Positions 1 to 9,438 of a stretch of 39,130 bases of DNA are shown here, piece by piece. This DNA is from Holophagales bacterium (GTDB lineage: Bacteria; Acidobacteriota; Thermoanaerobaculia; Multivoradales; Multivoraceae). Made by a program: the position numbers and the translations under genes. Numbering within the stretch: position 1 is the first letter of the stretch; each line of letters starts with the position of its first letter. The notes under the pieces are model-generated. The model saw nothing but the letters and a program-made list of their open reading frames with translations, was not told the DNA's origin and did no database searches. The stretch spans positions 16,741 through 55,870 of the forward strand of contig VXUF01000145.1 of the NCBI GenBank assembly GCA_009837085.1, read 5' to 3'.

Positions 1-407
1 GTCCAGAACCACTCCGGGCCCGGCCCGTCCGGTCCGAAGAAGAGCGCCTTGAGCGCCGCTCCCGACATCCGCGCCCAGCCCGGCAGGAACAGTCCGACGA
101 AGCCGAGCGACAGGAAGGCGTAGATGACGCCCATCGACATCCGCGCGTATGACGTGTACGGGTGTTCGCCGGTGACCACCGCCCAGCGGCCGATCTCGAT
201 GTTGATCCAGAGCTGGAGGAAGACGCCGAGCGCCGCCGCCCAGATCATGACCGCGCCGAACTTGGCCGTCACCCAGGGCCAGACCGCGAGTTCGCCCGCG
301 CCGATCGCGAGGCCGATCATGATCGCGCCAGGCCCGGCGAGCTGCCAGAACGAGAGCTTGCGCTCGGGCAGGTTCTCCTCGCGCAGTGGTGGGATCGGTA
401 CCGGCAT
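1..407 (-). CDS. Nramp-like metal ion transporter, C-terminus cut by window edge
   Basis: Reading the minus strand from the ATG at 405-407 gives an open frame that runs off the left edge after about 135 residues. A clear Shine-Dalgarno GGAGGAG lies just upstream of this ATG. The N-terminus is cytoplasmic and polar (begins MPVPIPPLREENLPERK). It is followed by hydrophobic segments, including a glycine-rich helix (GPGAIMIGLAIGAGELAVWP) typical of the first helix of Nramp-family or closely related LeuT-fold cation transporters. The substrate would be a divalent metal such as Mn or Fe by family analogy, but the diagnostic DPGN and later motifs are not in the visible part in classic form. The gene is divergent from the hydrolase at 581. 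The Nramp-like call rests on pattern recognition of a fragment, so the substrate is unknown. Confidence 0.7.
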   Translation of the reverse strand, partial: MPVPIPPLREENLPERKLSFWQLAGPGAIMIGLAIGAGELAVWPWVTAKFGAVMIWAAALGVFLQLWINIEIGRWAVVTGEHPYTSYARMSMGVIYAFLSLGFVGLFLPGWARMSGAALKALFFGPDGPGPEWFW

Positions 408-580
408 AGGGAAACTCCTCCGGCCGGTCCGGCCCGTCACGGTTCAACCGGCGCTCCGCGTTCTGGGGTGTCGGGTTCTGAGCACTGTAGCAGCGCGATT
501 CGCAGCCTCGGGCTCGCGCCACACCGCGCCGGACGCTACGATCGGCCCCCACGTCACGACCAACGTACGAGGAGATGACG

Positions 581-1894
581 ATGAAGCGAGGGATGTTCTC
601 ACCCTGGCGGCCTGCGGTCGCAGCGCTGCTCGCCCTGACCCTGGCCGCCGCAGCGCCGCTGACGGCCGCCGACCCCGAGGTCACGATCTCGAAGCCGGAG
701 CAGGTTGGCCTGTCGGCCGAACGGCTCGCCCGCATCGACGCGGCGATGAACGGCTACATCGAGGCCGGCAAGGTCGCCGGCGCCACCGGTCTGATCGCCC
801 GCCGCGGCGAGATCGCGTACTTCAACACCTACGGTTACCGGGACCTCGAGACGAAGGATCCGATGCCGAAGGACGCGCTCTTCCGCATCTACTCGATGTC
901 CAAGGCGGTGACCGGCGTCGCCGTCATGATCCTCCACGAGAAGTACGGCTTCCCGCTGCGCACGCCCGCCTCGCGCTGGATTCCGGCGCTCGGCGACCTG
1001 GAGGTCACCGAATGGAGCGTCGACCCGGGGACCGGCGATCCGCGCATGGAGCTCGTTCCCGCGAACCGTGACATGACGGTCCAGGACCTGCTGACCCACA
1101 GCGCCGGCATCAGTTACGGCGGTCCGCGCAACGCGCGCGGCGGCATGTACTACGCCGAACTCGGGGTCGGCAACCGCGACCAGACCCTCGAGGAGTTCGT
1201 CGACAAGCTGGGCCAGGCGCCCCTCCACGACCACCCCGGCACGGTGTGGCGCTACGGCTACAGCATGGACGTCCTGGGCCGCCTGGTCGAGGTCATCTCG
1301 GGCAAGACCTTCGACGTCTTCCTCGAAGAGGAGATCTTCAAGCCGCTGGGGATGAAGGACACGGCCTTCTACGTCCGACCGGGCACCGAGGACCGGCTGG
1401 CCGTGCTCTACACGCCCAACCGCGAGGCGGGCGACGGCACGGTCATGCGCTCCAGCGCGCCGCCGCAGGACTCGTATCTCAAGAAGCCGAAGATCTTCTA
1501 CGGCGGCGCGGGCCTCGTCTCGACCACCACCGACTACTACCGGATGGTCCAGATGCTGCTCGACGGCGGCCGCTACGACGGCGGCCAGTTGCTGAGTCCG
1601 AAGTCCGTCAAGCTGCTGTCTTCCGACCACATCGGCGACATGCCGCGGGTCGGTCAGTTGATGGGGCCAGGCGACGGGTTCGGGCTCACCTTCCGGGTCA
1701 ACACGAACCCGGGCATCAACGGCGCGCTCGGTTCTCCCGGTGACTACAGTTGGGGCGGCGCCGCGGGCACCCGCTTCTGGATCGACCCCCAGGAGGAGAT
1801 GGTCGCCGTGTTCATGATCCAGATCCTCCCCCACGCCGGCCTGACCTACGGGACGGAGTTCCGCAACCTCGCCTACCAGGCGATCATCGACTGA
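581..1894 (+). CDS. Secreted serine hydrolase, beta-lactamase class C / esterase fold
   Basis: A signal peptide (about residues 1-30, ending near PLTAAD) precedes a beta-lactamase-related domain (PF00144 type). The nucleophile motif SxxK is SMSK at about residues 105-108. The second motif is YGYS (Tyr then Ser in place of Asn, common in esterase-like members), and the third is the GGAAGT stretch near the C-terminus. Such proteins hydrolyse esters, amides or peptides in the periplasm, and antibiotic resistance should not be assumed. An ATG also occurs at 575, but GAGGAG at 569-574 abuts it, whereas the ATG at 581 has a 6-nt spacing, so 581 is preferred. The gene is followed 22 nt later by the MDR reductase in the same direction. 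Confidence 0.88.
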   Translation: MKRGMFSPWRPAVAALLALTLAAAAPLTAADPEVTISKPEQVGLSAERLARIDAAMNGYIEAGKVAGATGLIARRGEIAYFNTYGYRDLETKDPMPKDALFRIYSMSKAVTGVAVMILHEKYGFPLRTPASRWIPALGDLEVTEWSVDPGTGDPRMELVPANRDMTVQDLLTHSAGISYGGPRNARGGMYYAELGVGNRDQTLEEFVDKLGQAPLHDHPGTVWRYGYSMDVLGRLVEVISGKTFDVFLEEEIFKPLGMKDTAFYVRPGTEDRLAVLYTPNREAGDGTVMRSSAPPQDSYLKKPKIFYGGAGLVSTTTDYYRMVQMLLDGGRYDGGQLLSPKSVKLLSSDHIGDMPRVGQLMGPGDGFGLTFRVNTNPGINGALGSPGDYSWGGAAGTRFWIDPQEEMVAVFMIQILPHAGLTYGTEFRNLAYQAIID

Positions 1895-1916
1895 CCCTTC
1901 CGGAGCACGACGAACG

Positions 1917-2933
1917 ATGTCCGACCGTAGCCAGGAAATCCGCCTCGCTTCCCGCCCCGCCGGCGAACCCGAGCCGGCGAACTTCGAACTCGCCGAGACC
2001 GGGATGCCGGCCGCGGGCGCCGGTCAGGCGCTGGTCCGCAACGTCTACATGTCGGTCGACCCGTACATGCGGGGCCGCATGCGGGACATCAAGTCCTACA
2101 CGCCGCCGTTCGCCATCGGCAAGGCGCTCGACGGCGGCGCCGTGGGGGTCGTCGAGGAGTCGAACACGGACGCCCTCTCGCCGGGCGACCTGGTATCGAG
2201 CCGTTTCGGCTGGCGCAGCCACTTCGCCGCCCACGCGACGGAACTGCAGAAGCTCGACACTCACGGCGCGCCGCTGTCCGCCTTCCTCGGCGTGCTCGGC
2301 ATGCCGGGGATGACCGCCTACGTCGGCCTGCTCGACCTCGGCGAACCGAAGGAAGGCGAGACCGTGTTCGTGTCGGCCGCGGCGGGCGCGGTCGGCAGCC
2401 TGGTCGGCCAGATCGCGAAGATCAAGGGCTGCCGCGCGGTCGGCAGCGCCGGCTCGCCGGCCAAGGTCGATCACCTGGTCTCCGATCTCGGCTACGACGC
2501 CGCCTTCGACTACCACGACGACCTGAACCGGTCCCTGAGCGAGACCTGTCCGGACGGCATCGACGTCTACTTCGAGAACGTCGGCGGACCGACGCTCGAG
2601 GCCGTCCTGCTGCACATGAACATGTTCGGACGGATCCCGGTGTGCGGGATGATCGCCCATTACAACGACGAGGAGCCCCGTCCAGGACCGAGGACCCTCA
2701 TCTCGATCATTCCGAAGCGCCTCAGGATGCAGGGCTTCATCGTCTCCGACCACATGGACCGCCGCGCCGACTTCGTTCGCGACGTCGCCGGCTGGATCGC
2801 GGAAGGCAAGGTCGCCTACCGCGAAACGATCGTCTCCGGCCTCGAGAACGCCCCGGAGGCGTTCATGGGCCTGTTCCGCGGCGAGAACACCGGCAAGATG
2901 GTGGTCCAGATCAGCGACGATCCGACGAAGTAG
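1917..2933 (+). CDS. NADP-dependent MDR-family oxidoreductase (prostaglandin reductase/CurA-like)
   Basis: A 338-residue zinc-independent medium-chain dehydrogenase/reductase. The N-terminal GroES-like part has the subfamily signature NVYMSVDPYMRGRM. The Rossmann part carries AAAGAVGSLVGQIAK, the nucleotide-binding glycine motif typical of NADPH-dependent 2-alkenal, curcumin or prostaglandin reductases. These enzymes reduce the C=C bond of alpha,beta-unsaturated carbonyls in the cytoplasm. No structural or catalytic zinc cysteine cluster is visible, as expected for this branch. A GGAG lies about 11 nt before the ATG. It probably shares a transcript with the upstream hydrolase and is convergent with the FMN oxidase gene that ends at 2949. 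The exact substrate cannot be read from sequence. Confidence 0.88.
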   Translation: MSDRSQEIRLASRPAGEPEPANFELAETGMPAAGAGQALVRNVYMSVDPYMRGRMRDIKSYTPPFAIGKALDGGAVGVVEESNTDALSPGDLVSSRFGWRSHFAAHATELQKLDTHGAPLSAFLGVLGMPGMTAYVGLLDLGEPKEGETVFVSAAAGAVGSLVGQIAKIKGCRAVGSAGSPAKVDHLVSDLGYDAAFDYHDDLNRSLSETCPDGIDVYFENVGGPTLEAVLLHMNMFGRIPVCGMIAHYNDEEPRPGPRTLISIIPKRLRMQGFIVSDHMDRRADFVRDVAGWIAEGKVAYRETIVSGLENAPEAFMGLFRGENTGKMVVQISDDPTK

Positions 2934-2948
2934 CGCGGTCCGCTGGAC

Positions 2949-4070
2949 TCAGGGATACGGATAGTCCAGGTCCAGGAACGGGAAGGCGCCGAGGACGTCC
3001 GGTGGATCGACCGGAAGGGCGCGGTGGAGGTAGGAGGCGTCGAGCTCGTCCCAGCCGGTGACGCCAAGCAGGCCGAGGCAGGTGACGATCTCGTGCTCGA
3101 GGATCCTGAGCATGCGGACGACGCCTTCGCGGCCGCCGGCGGCCATGGCGATGGCCTCGAGACGGCCGATGCCGACCGCGTCGGCGCCCAGGATCCTGGC
3201 CTTGACCACGTCCGTGCCGCGCATGAAGCCGCCGTCGACGACGACCTCGGTGCGGCCGTCGACTTCCTCGACGACCTCCGGCAAGGTGTCGAGGGTGCCC
3301 CGGGTGTGGTCGAGTTGGCGCCCGCCGTGGTTCGAGACGTACACCACGTCGACGCCGTGCTCGCAGGCCAGCCCCGCGTCCTCGGCCGTGGCGATGCCCT
3401 TGAGGATCAACGGAATGTCGAACTCGTCCTTGATCCGCTTGACCAGGTCCCAGGTCATCCGCGCCTGGTAGTTCAACGGCGCGACGCGAGTCGTCGCCTC
3501 GCCGACCGAAGGCGGCCGCCAGCGCTTCAGGAGGTCCCGCTCCCGCCGGCTGTAGACCTGGGTGTCGACGGTCAGGCAGAAGCCGTTGTAGCCGGCCGCA
3601 ACGGCCCGGCGAATCAGGCCCCGCATCCAGTCTTCGTCGTCGGCGAGGTAGAGCTGGTAGACCTTGGCCGAGTCGGACGCTTCGGCCGTGCCCTCGAGAC
3701 CGGGCAGGCACACCGAGCTGACGAAGTTCATGATGCCGAAGTCCTCGGCCGCCTTGCCGGCGGTGGCGCCGCCGCCCTCCTCGAACAGTTGCAGCGAGCC
3801 GATCGGCGCCAGGATCACGGGAATGCGGAGATCGTGGCCGAGCAGCGACCCGCCGGCGCGGACTTCGGAAACGTCGGTCAGCACGCGCGGCCGGAAGGCC
3901 ACGGAGTCCAGCGCCTGCCGGTTGCGCTTCACGCTCGTCTCGGTCTCGGCGCCGCCGACCAGGTAGTCCCAGACGCTCCCGCCCAGGTTCCGGCGCGCGG
4001 CCACCACCAGTTCGTGAAGGGTCAGGGCGTTCCTGGCCGCTTCTCCCGGCGCCAGCGGGTCGGCGCTCAT
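2949..4070 (-). CDS. FMN-dependent alpha-hydroxy-acid oxidase/dehydrogenase
   Basis: The protein has about 373 residues and a TIM-barrel flavoenzyme pattern. The family active-site motif SNHGGRQLD lies at residues 246-254 (catalytic His248 and Arg251), Lys224 sits in LILKGI, and the phosphate-binding end is VVDGGFMRGTD followed by GIGR. Relatives include lactate 2-monooxygenase, glycolate oxidase, L-lactate dehydrogenase LldD and mandelate dehydrogenase. They oxidise a 2-hydroxyacid to the 2-oxoacid. The open frame extends further upstream to 4340, but homology begins just after the ATG at 4070 (MSADPLAPGE), and the upstream stretch is low-complexity and antisense to the divergent zincin gene. 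No strong Shine-Dalgarno is visible at 4070. Substrate is not determinable here. Confidence 0.87.
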   Translation of the reverse strand: MSADPLAPGEAARNALTLHELVVAARRNLGGSVWDYLVGGAETETSVKRNRQALDSVAFRPRVLTDVSEVRAGGSLLGHDLRIPVILAPIGSLQLFEEGGGATAGKAAEDFGIMNFVSSVCLPGLEGTAEASDSAKVYQLYLADDEDWMRGLIRRAVAAGYNGFCLTVDTQVYSRRERDLLKRWRPPSVGEATTRVAPLNYQARMTWDLVKRIKDEFDIPLILKGIATAEDAGLACEHGVDVVYVSNHGGRQLDHTRGTLDTLPEVVEEVDGRTEVVVDGGFMRGTDVVKARILGADAVGIGRLEAIAMAAGGREGVVRMLRILEHEIVTCLGLLGVTGWDELDASYLHRALPVDPPDVLGAFPFLDLDYPYP

Positions 4071-4251
4071 GTTCGGACGTCGTCTGGGATCGGTCACGGA
4101 GGCGCTCGGGCTCGTTCGGCGGGACCCTAGCAGTCCGTGGCAGGCACCAGAGGCCGGCGCTTCGCGCCGAATGCCGGCGGGGACGCCGGCGCACCCAGTG
4201 TGCGAGCACTCGGTGGACAGGGTCGGCCGCCCGATGGAAGGCTTGCCGCCC

Positions 4252-4617
4252 ATGATCGAGGTCGACCTGCCGCGGTTCGAGTACCTGCTGTCGCGTGCCC
4301 TGGACACGCTGCCCGCCGCGTTCGCCGAGCTGATCGACAACGTCGCCGTCGTCGTGGAAGAGGAACCGAGCGAGGAGGATCTGCGCCTGGTCGGGCTCGA
4401 CCCGGAAGAGGACGACTTGCTGGGGCTTTACCACGGCGTGCCGCTCGACGAACGGGGCGCCGGCTACAGCTCGCTGCCCGATCGGGTCGTGATCTACCGG
4501 TTGCCGATCCTCTGGATCTGCGAGACGGAGGCGGATGTCGTGCGCGAAGTGCGCGACACCCTGGTGCATGAGCTCGGACACCACTTCGGTCTCGGCGACG
4601 ACGACATGCCGTACTAG
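4252..4617 (+). CDS. Small zincin-like metallopeptidase (PF06262 / DUF1025 type)
   Basis: The predicted protein is 121 residues and acidic in the middle, close to the usual size of this family of minimal HExxH metallopeptidases. The zinc-binding motif HELGHHFGL is at residues 106-114 near the C-terminus (His106, Glu107, His110), and the protein ends with the short acidic tail GDDDMPY. The family is widespread in Actinobacteria, Proteobacteria and Acidobacteria. Its physiological substrate is not established. GGAAGG lies about 10 nt before the ATG at 4252. An in-frame ATG at 4234 would add six residues, and the frame is open to 4069 without convincing coding character. The gene is divergent from the FMN oxidase and followed 28 nt later by the DUF1295 gene. 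Confidence 0.85.
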   Translation: MIEVDLPRFEYLLSRALDTLPAAFAELIDNVAVVVEEEPSEEDLRLVGLDPEEDDLLGLYHGVPLDERGAGYSSLPDRVVIYRLPILWICETEADVVREVRDTLVHELGHHFGLGDDDMPY

Positions 4618-4645
4618 CGCGGCGCCCGGCTGCTAGGTTCCGTCC

Positions 4646-5518
4646 GTGCCGAAGTCCCTTCCCTACCTGGGCATCGCCGGGGCGCTCATCGCCGGCGCGC
4701 TGATGGCGGCAGCCGGCGGCAGCCGCGGCGTGGAGGTCGGCGGCCTGCCGGCTTTCGCGGTCGTCGTCGCCGCGGCCTTCGCCGTCCAGTGGATCGCCTT
4801 CATTCCGGCCTGGTTCCTCCAGACGGAGCGCTTCTTCGATCTGACCGGGAGCATCACCTTCCTGGTCCTGACCGCGGGCGCCCTGCTGATCCGCGGCGGC
4901 TTCGACCCGCGATCCCTCGTCATCGTCGCGGCAATCTCGGTGTGGGCCCTGCGGCTGGGTCCCTTCCTCTTCCTGCGCGTCCGCCGGGACGGCGAGGATC
5001 GCCGCTTCCGTCAGATCAAGCCGAACTTCCCCGTTTTCCTGATGACCTGGACCCTGCAGGGCCTGTGGGTGTCCCTGACCGCGGCACCGGCACTAGCGGC
5101 GCTGCTCGCGAACGAAGGCACTCCGCCAGACTGGACCCTCGCAGCCGGGCTCGCCCTGTGGACTCTCGGCTTCCTGATCGAGGTGACCGCCGACGCCCAG
5201 AAGACCCGCTTCCGCGCGATCCCGGAGAACCGGGACCGCTACATCACGTCGGGGCTCTGGGCCTGGTCGCGCCACCCGAACTACTTCGGTGAGATCGTGC
5301 TATGGACCGGCATCGCCGTGATCGCGGCTCCCGCGCTCGAAGGCTGGCAACTGGCGACGCTGGTGTCGCCGGTCTTCGTCTGGCTGCTCCTGACCAGGAT
5401 CAGCGGCGTACGGATGCTGGAAGCGCGGGCGAACCGGAAATGGCGCGACGATCCCGCTTACCGGGACTACGTCCGCCGCACGAACACGCTGCTGCTCTGG
5501 CCGCCACGCAGGACTTGA
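4646..5518 (+). CDS. DUF1295 integral membrane protein (steroid 5-alpha-reductase / ICMT-like fold)
   Basis: A 290-residue polytopic membrane protein starting with GTG. It has several hydrophobic helices and the family C-terminal signature TSGLWAWSRHPNYFGE at about residues 202-220. This signature is shared by DUF1295 proteins, steroid 5-alpha reductases and isoprenylcysteine methyltransferase-like enzymes, in which the His-Pro-Asn-Tyr stretch binds the cofactor (NADPH or SAM). The sequence fits a membrane reductase or methyltransferase but does not decide between them. The stop codon TGA overlaps the TTG start of the following acyltransferase, suggesting translational coupling and a shared lipid-related role. 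Confidence 0.87.
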   Translation: MPKSLPYLGIAGALIAGALMAAAGGSRGVEVGGLPAFAVVVAAAFAVQWIAFIPAWFLQTERFFDLTGSITFLVLTAGALLIRGGFDPRSLVIVAAISVWALRLGPFLFLRVRRDGEDRRFRQIKPNFPVFLMTWTLQGLWVSLTAAPALAALLANEGTPPDWTLAAGLALWTLGFLIEVTADAQKTRFRAIPENRDRYITSGLWAWSRHPNYFGEIVLWTGIAVIAAPALEGWQLATLVSPVFVWLLLTRISGVRMLEARANRKWRDDPAYRDYVRRTNTLLLWPPRRT

Positions 5519-6387
5519 CGGCGCCGCAGCACCTGAGGGCGGCGATCTGCCTCGCCGCCATCACGCTGAACCTGACGTTCTGGGCGCTGCTGCTGCTTGT
5601 CCTGCTGCCCGCCAAGGCGGCGCCGCGAACGCGACCATGGTTCCGGCGAACCGCCGCGCGGATCTACCGCGCCGCCGTGCGCGTCGACAACGTGCTGCTG
5701 CAGCGTATCTCCCGCGCCTCCTGGCGCGTCCGCGCACTCAGGCTCGACCCGGCGCGGCCTCACATCGTGCTCTCGAACCACCGCTCCTGGGCCGACATCT
5801 TCCTGGTCCAGAGTCTCATCGCCACCCGCGGCCCGATTGTCACTTTCCTGTGCAAGCGCGAACTCCTGTACGTGCCGATCTTCGGCCTGATCATCCTCGC
5901 CTTCGGCTTTCCGGTTCTTCGCCGTCAAGCACAGCGCGGGATCGACGCCGGGAGCCGGCGCGGCGACGACCGCCGCCGGGTGACCGAAGCAGCCGCCGCC
6001 CTGCTCGAGTCCCCCGCGGCCATCCTCTCGTTCGCCGAGGGCACGCGCTTTACCGCCGCCAAGCGGGATGCGAACAGCCGCGCTGCCGGCGACGGGCACG
6101 AAGCGTCCAGGACTGCTCCGCAATACCAGCACCTGCTGCCGCCTCGCGCCGGCGGACTCGCCGCCATGATCGAAGCGCTCGCCCCCGGCGGCGGCTCGAT
6201 CGTGGACGTGACGCTCGCCTACCCGCGCCCCTCCACGTTCTGGGAGTTCCTCGGCGGCACGGCGGGGTCGGTGGAAGTGGCGTGGGAGGCGATTCCCATA
6301 GCTGCGGTCGAGTCGGCCGACGTGACGAGCTGGCTGAACGACCGCTGGCGGCGCAAGGAGGCGTTGCTGGATCGTCGATCTTTATGA
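5515..6387 (+). CDS. Lysophospholipid/1-acylglycerol-3-phosphate acyltransferase, YihG/LCLAT1 type
   Basis: The reading frame has no ATG near the homology start. The TTG at 5515 overlaps the preceding TGA (TTGA) and gives a 290-residue protein. An N-terminal membrane helix (residues about 10-32) is followed by the PlsC-type acyltransferase domain. The catalytic HX4D is NHRSWAD (His89, Asp94) and the glycerophosphate-binding EGTRF is at 175-179. The stretch YQHLLPPRAGGL further on is a hallmark of the YihG/LCLAT1 branch rather than of classical PlsC. A roughly 20-residue basic, serine/glycine-rich insertion separates EGTRFTAAKR from this motif. It should transfer acyl groups to lysophospholipids at the inner membrane. 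The start codon is the least certain point. Confidence 0.85.
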   Translation: MTAPQHLRAAICLAAITLNLTFWALLLLVLLPAKAAPRTRPWFRRTAARIYRAAVRVDNVLLQRISRASWRVRALRLDPARPHIVLSNHRSWADIFLVQSLIATRGPIVTFLCKRELLYVPIFGLIILAFGFPVLRRQAQRGIDAGSRRGDDRRRVTEAAAALLESPAAILSFAEGTRFTAAKRDANSRAAGDGHEASRTAPQYQHLLPPRAGGLAAMIEALAPGGGSIVDVTLAYPRPSTFWEFLGGTAGSVEVAWEAIPIAAVESADVTSWLNDRWRRKEALLDRRSL

Positions 6388-6402
6388 AGAAACACTAAGA
6401 TG

Positions 6403-6431
6403 TGTACAACCTAAGCGAAATGGAATAAGAT
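6403..6431 (+). promoter_or_regulatory. Possible sigma70-like promoter for lon
   Basis: The 109-nt gap before lon contains an unusually AT-rich island (about 6380-6432) in an otherwise GC-rich region. TGTACA at 6403-6408 (4 of 6 to TTGACA) and TAAGAT at 6426-6431 (4 of 6 to TATAAT) are exactly 17 nt apart. A second TAAGAT occurs at 6396-6401. No CIRCE element or clear heat-shock sigma32 consensus was seen. This is inference from motif and composition only. Confidence 0.35.
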
Positions 6432-6496
6432 CCCGCGGCAGCTCCGTTCCGGCGGACAAGCACGACAACCGCCCCGAACCGAGAGGCACTCGACTC

Positions 6497-9076
<2,580 letters not shown>

Positions 9077-9406
9077 TCAGCCGAGTGCCTGGCTCAGGGC
9101 CTCTTCGTGGTAGCCCACGATCAGCGTGCGGCCCACCCTGACCACCGGCGCCCGCAGGTTGCCCGTGGGCCCTAGCATCAGGTCGGCCGCGCCCGGATCC
9201 GACGCCGGCAGTTCCGTGTGCTTGCGCCCCTTGGCCACGTAGAGAGTCTGCGCGTCGGCGAGTAAGGCCTCCGCGTCGGCTCTCCCCAGCTTCCGGCTCG
9301 CCGGGGTCGTGTCAGCAATCTCCGCGCCGCGTGCGTCCATCAACTTGGACGCTCTCTTGCAGCTCGTTCAGCCGTTGCGGTGGTAGTACCAGTCGACTCT
9401 GCTCAT
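9077..9406 (-). CDS. Predicted selenoprotein, ArsC/Spx-like thioredoxin-fold protein (UGA = Sec at codon 13)
   Basis: An ATG at 9404-9406 sits 7 nt behind a strong GAGGAG and reads MSRVDWYYHRNG, then TGA, then TSCKRASKLMDARG, continuing open to 9077. With TGA read as selenocysteine the product has 109 residues. The motif becomes U-T-S-C-K-R-A at 13-19, matching the CxxC of Spx/ArsC-family proteins (Spx has CTSCRKA), with Sec in place of the N-terminal nucleophilic Cys. The C-terminal half has the family cis-proline region RAPVVRVG followed by LIVGYHEEAL. A bSECIS-like hairpin follows the UGA. It is probably a thiol or arsenate-type oxidoreductase, with the physiological substrate unknown. It lies 32 nt downstream of a sulfatase in the same direction. 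An ordinary gene call would start at TTG 9343 and lose the active site. The alternative is a nonsense pseudogene. Confidence 0.85.
9333..9352 (-). promoter_or_regulatory. Bacterial SECIS-like hairpin (bSECIS)
   Basis: Immediately downstream of the UGA, on the minus strand, GCGTCCA (9352-9346) and TGGACGC (9339-9333) form a perfect 7-bp stem around the loop AGTTGA (9345-9340). The stem starts 15 nt after the UGA and the apical loop starts 22 nt after it. The loop has G at its second position. These values fall within the published bSECIS consensus (a G among the first two loop bases, loop roughly 16-37 nt from UGA). The element would bind SelB. It lies inside the coding frame. Confidence 0.75.
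9368..9370 (-). other. In-frame UGA predicted to encode selenocysteine
   Basis: This TGA is codon 13 of the gene starting at 9406 and falls exactly where homologues carry the first cysteine of CxxC. A nonsense mutation elsewhere in the gene would not coincide with the catalytic residue. The ribosome-binding site upstream and the intact frame on both sides support recoding. Confidence 0.82.
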
Positions 9407-9438
9407 CTGTTTCTCCTCGAGGTGGGGTTGACCCAACT

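Noticed and set aside
599..1834. Long antisense ORF (411 codons) opposite the serine hydrolase
   Set aside because: It is a shadow of a high-GC gene with Asp/Val/Arg-rich composition and no domain. The sense frame has clear catalytic motifs.
581..1894. Antibiotic-resistance beta-lactamase
   Set aside because: The YGYS motif and overall pattern fit the broad esterase/peptidase members of the fold rather than a class C beta-lactamase.
9077..9343. 88-residue ORF starting at TTG 9343
   Set aside because: It lacks the N-terminal strand and active site of its family and has no ribosome-binding site. The UGA-recoded gene from 9406 explains the data better.
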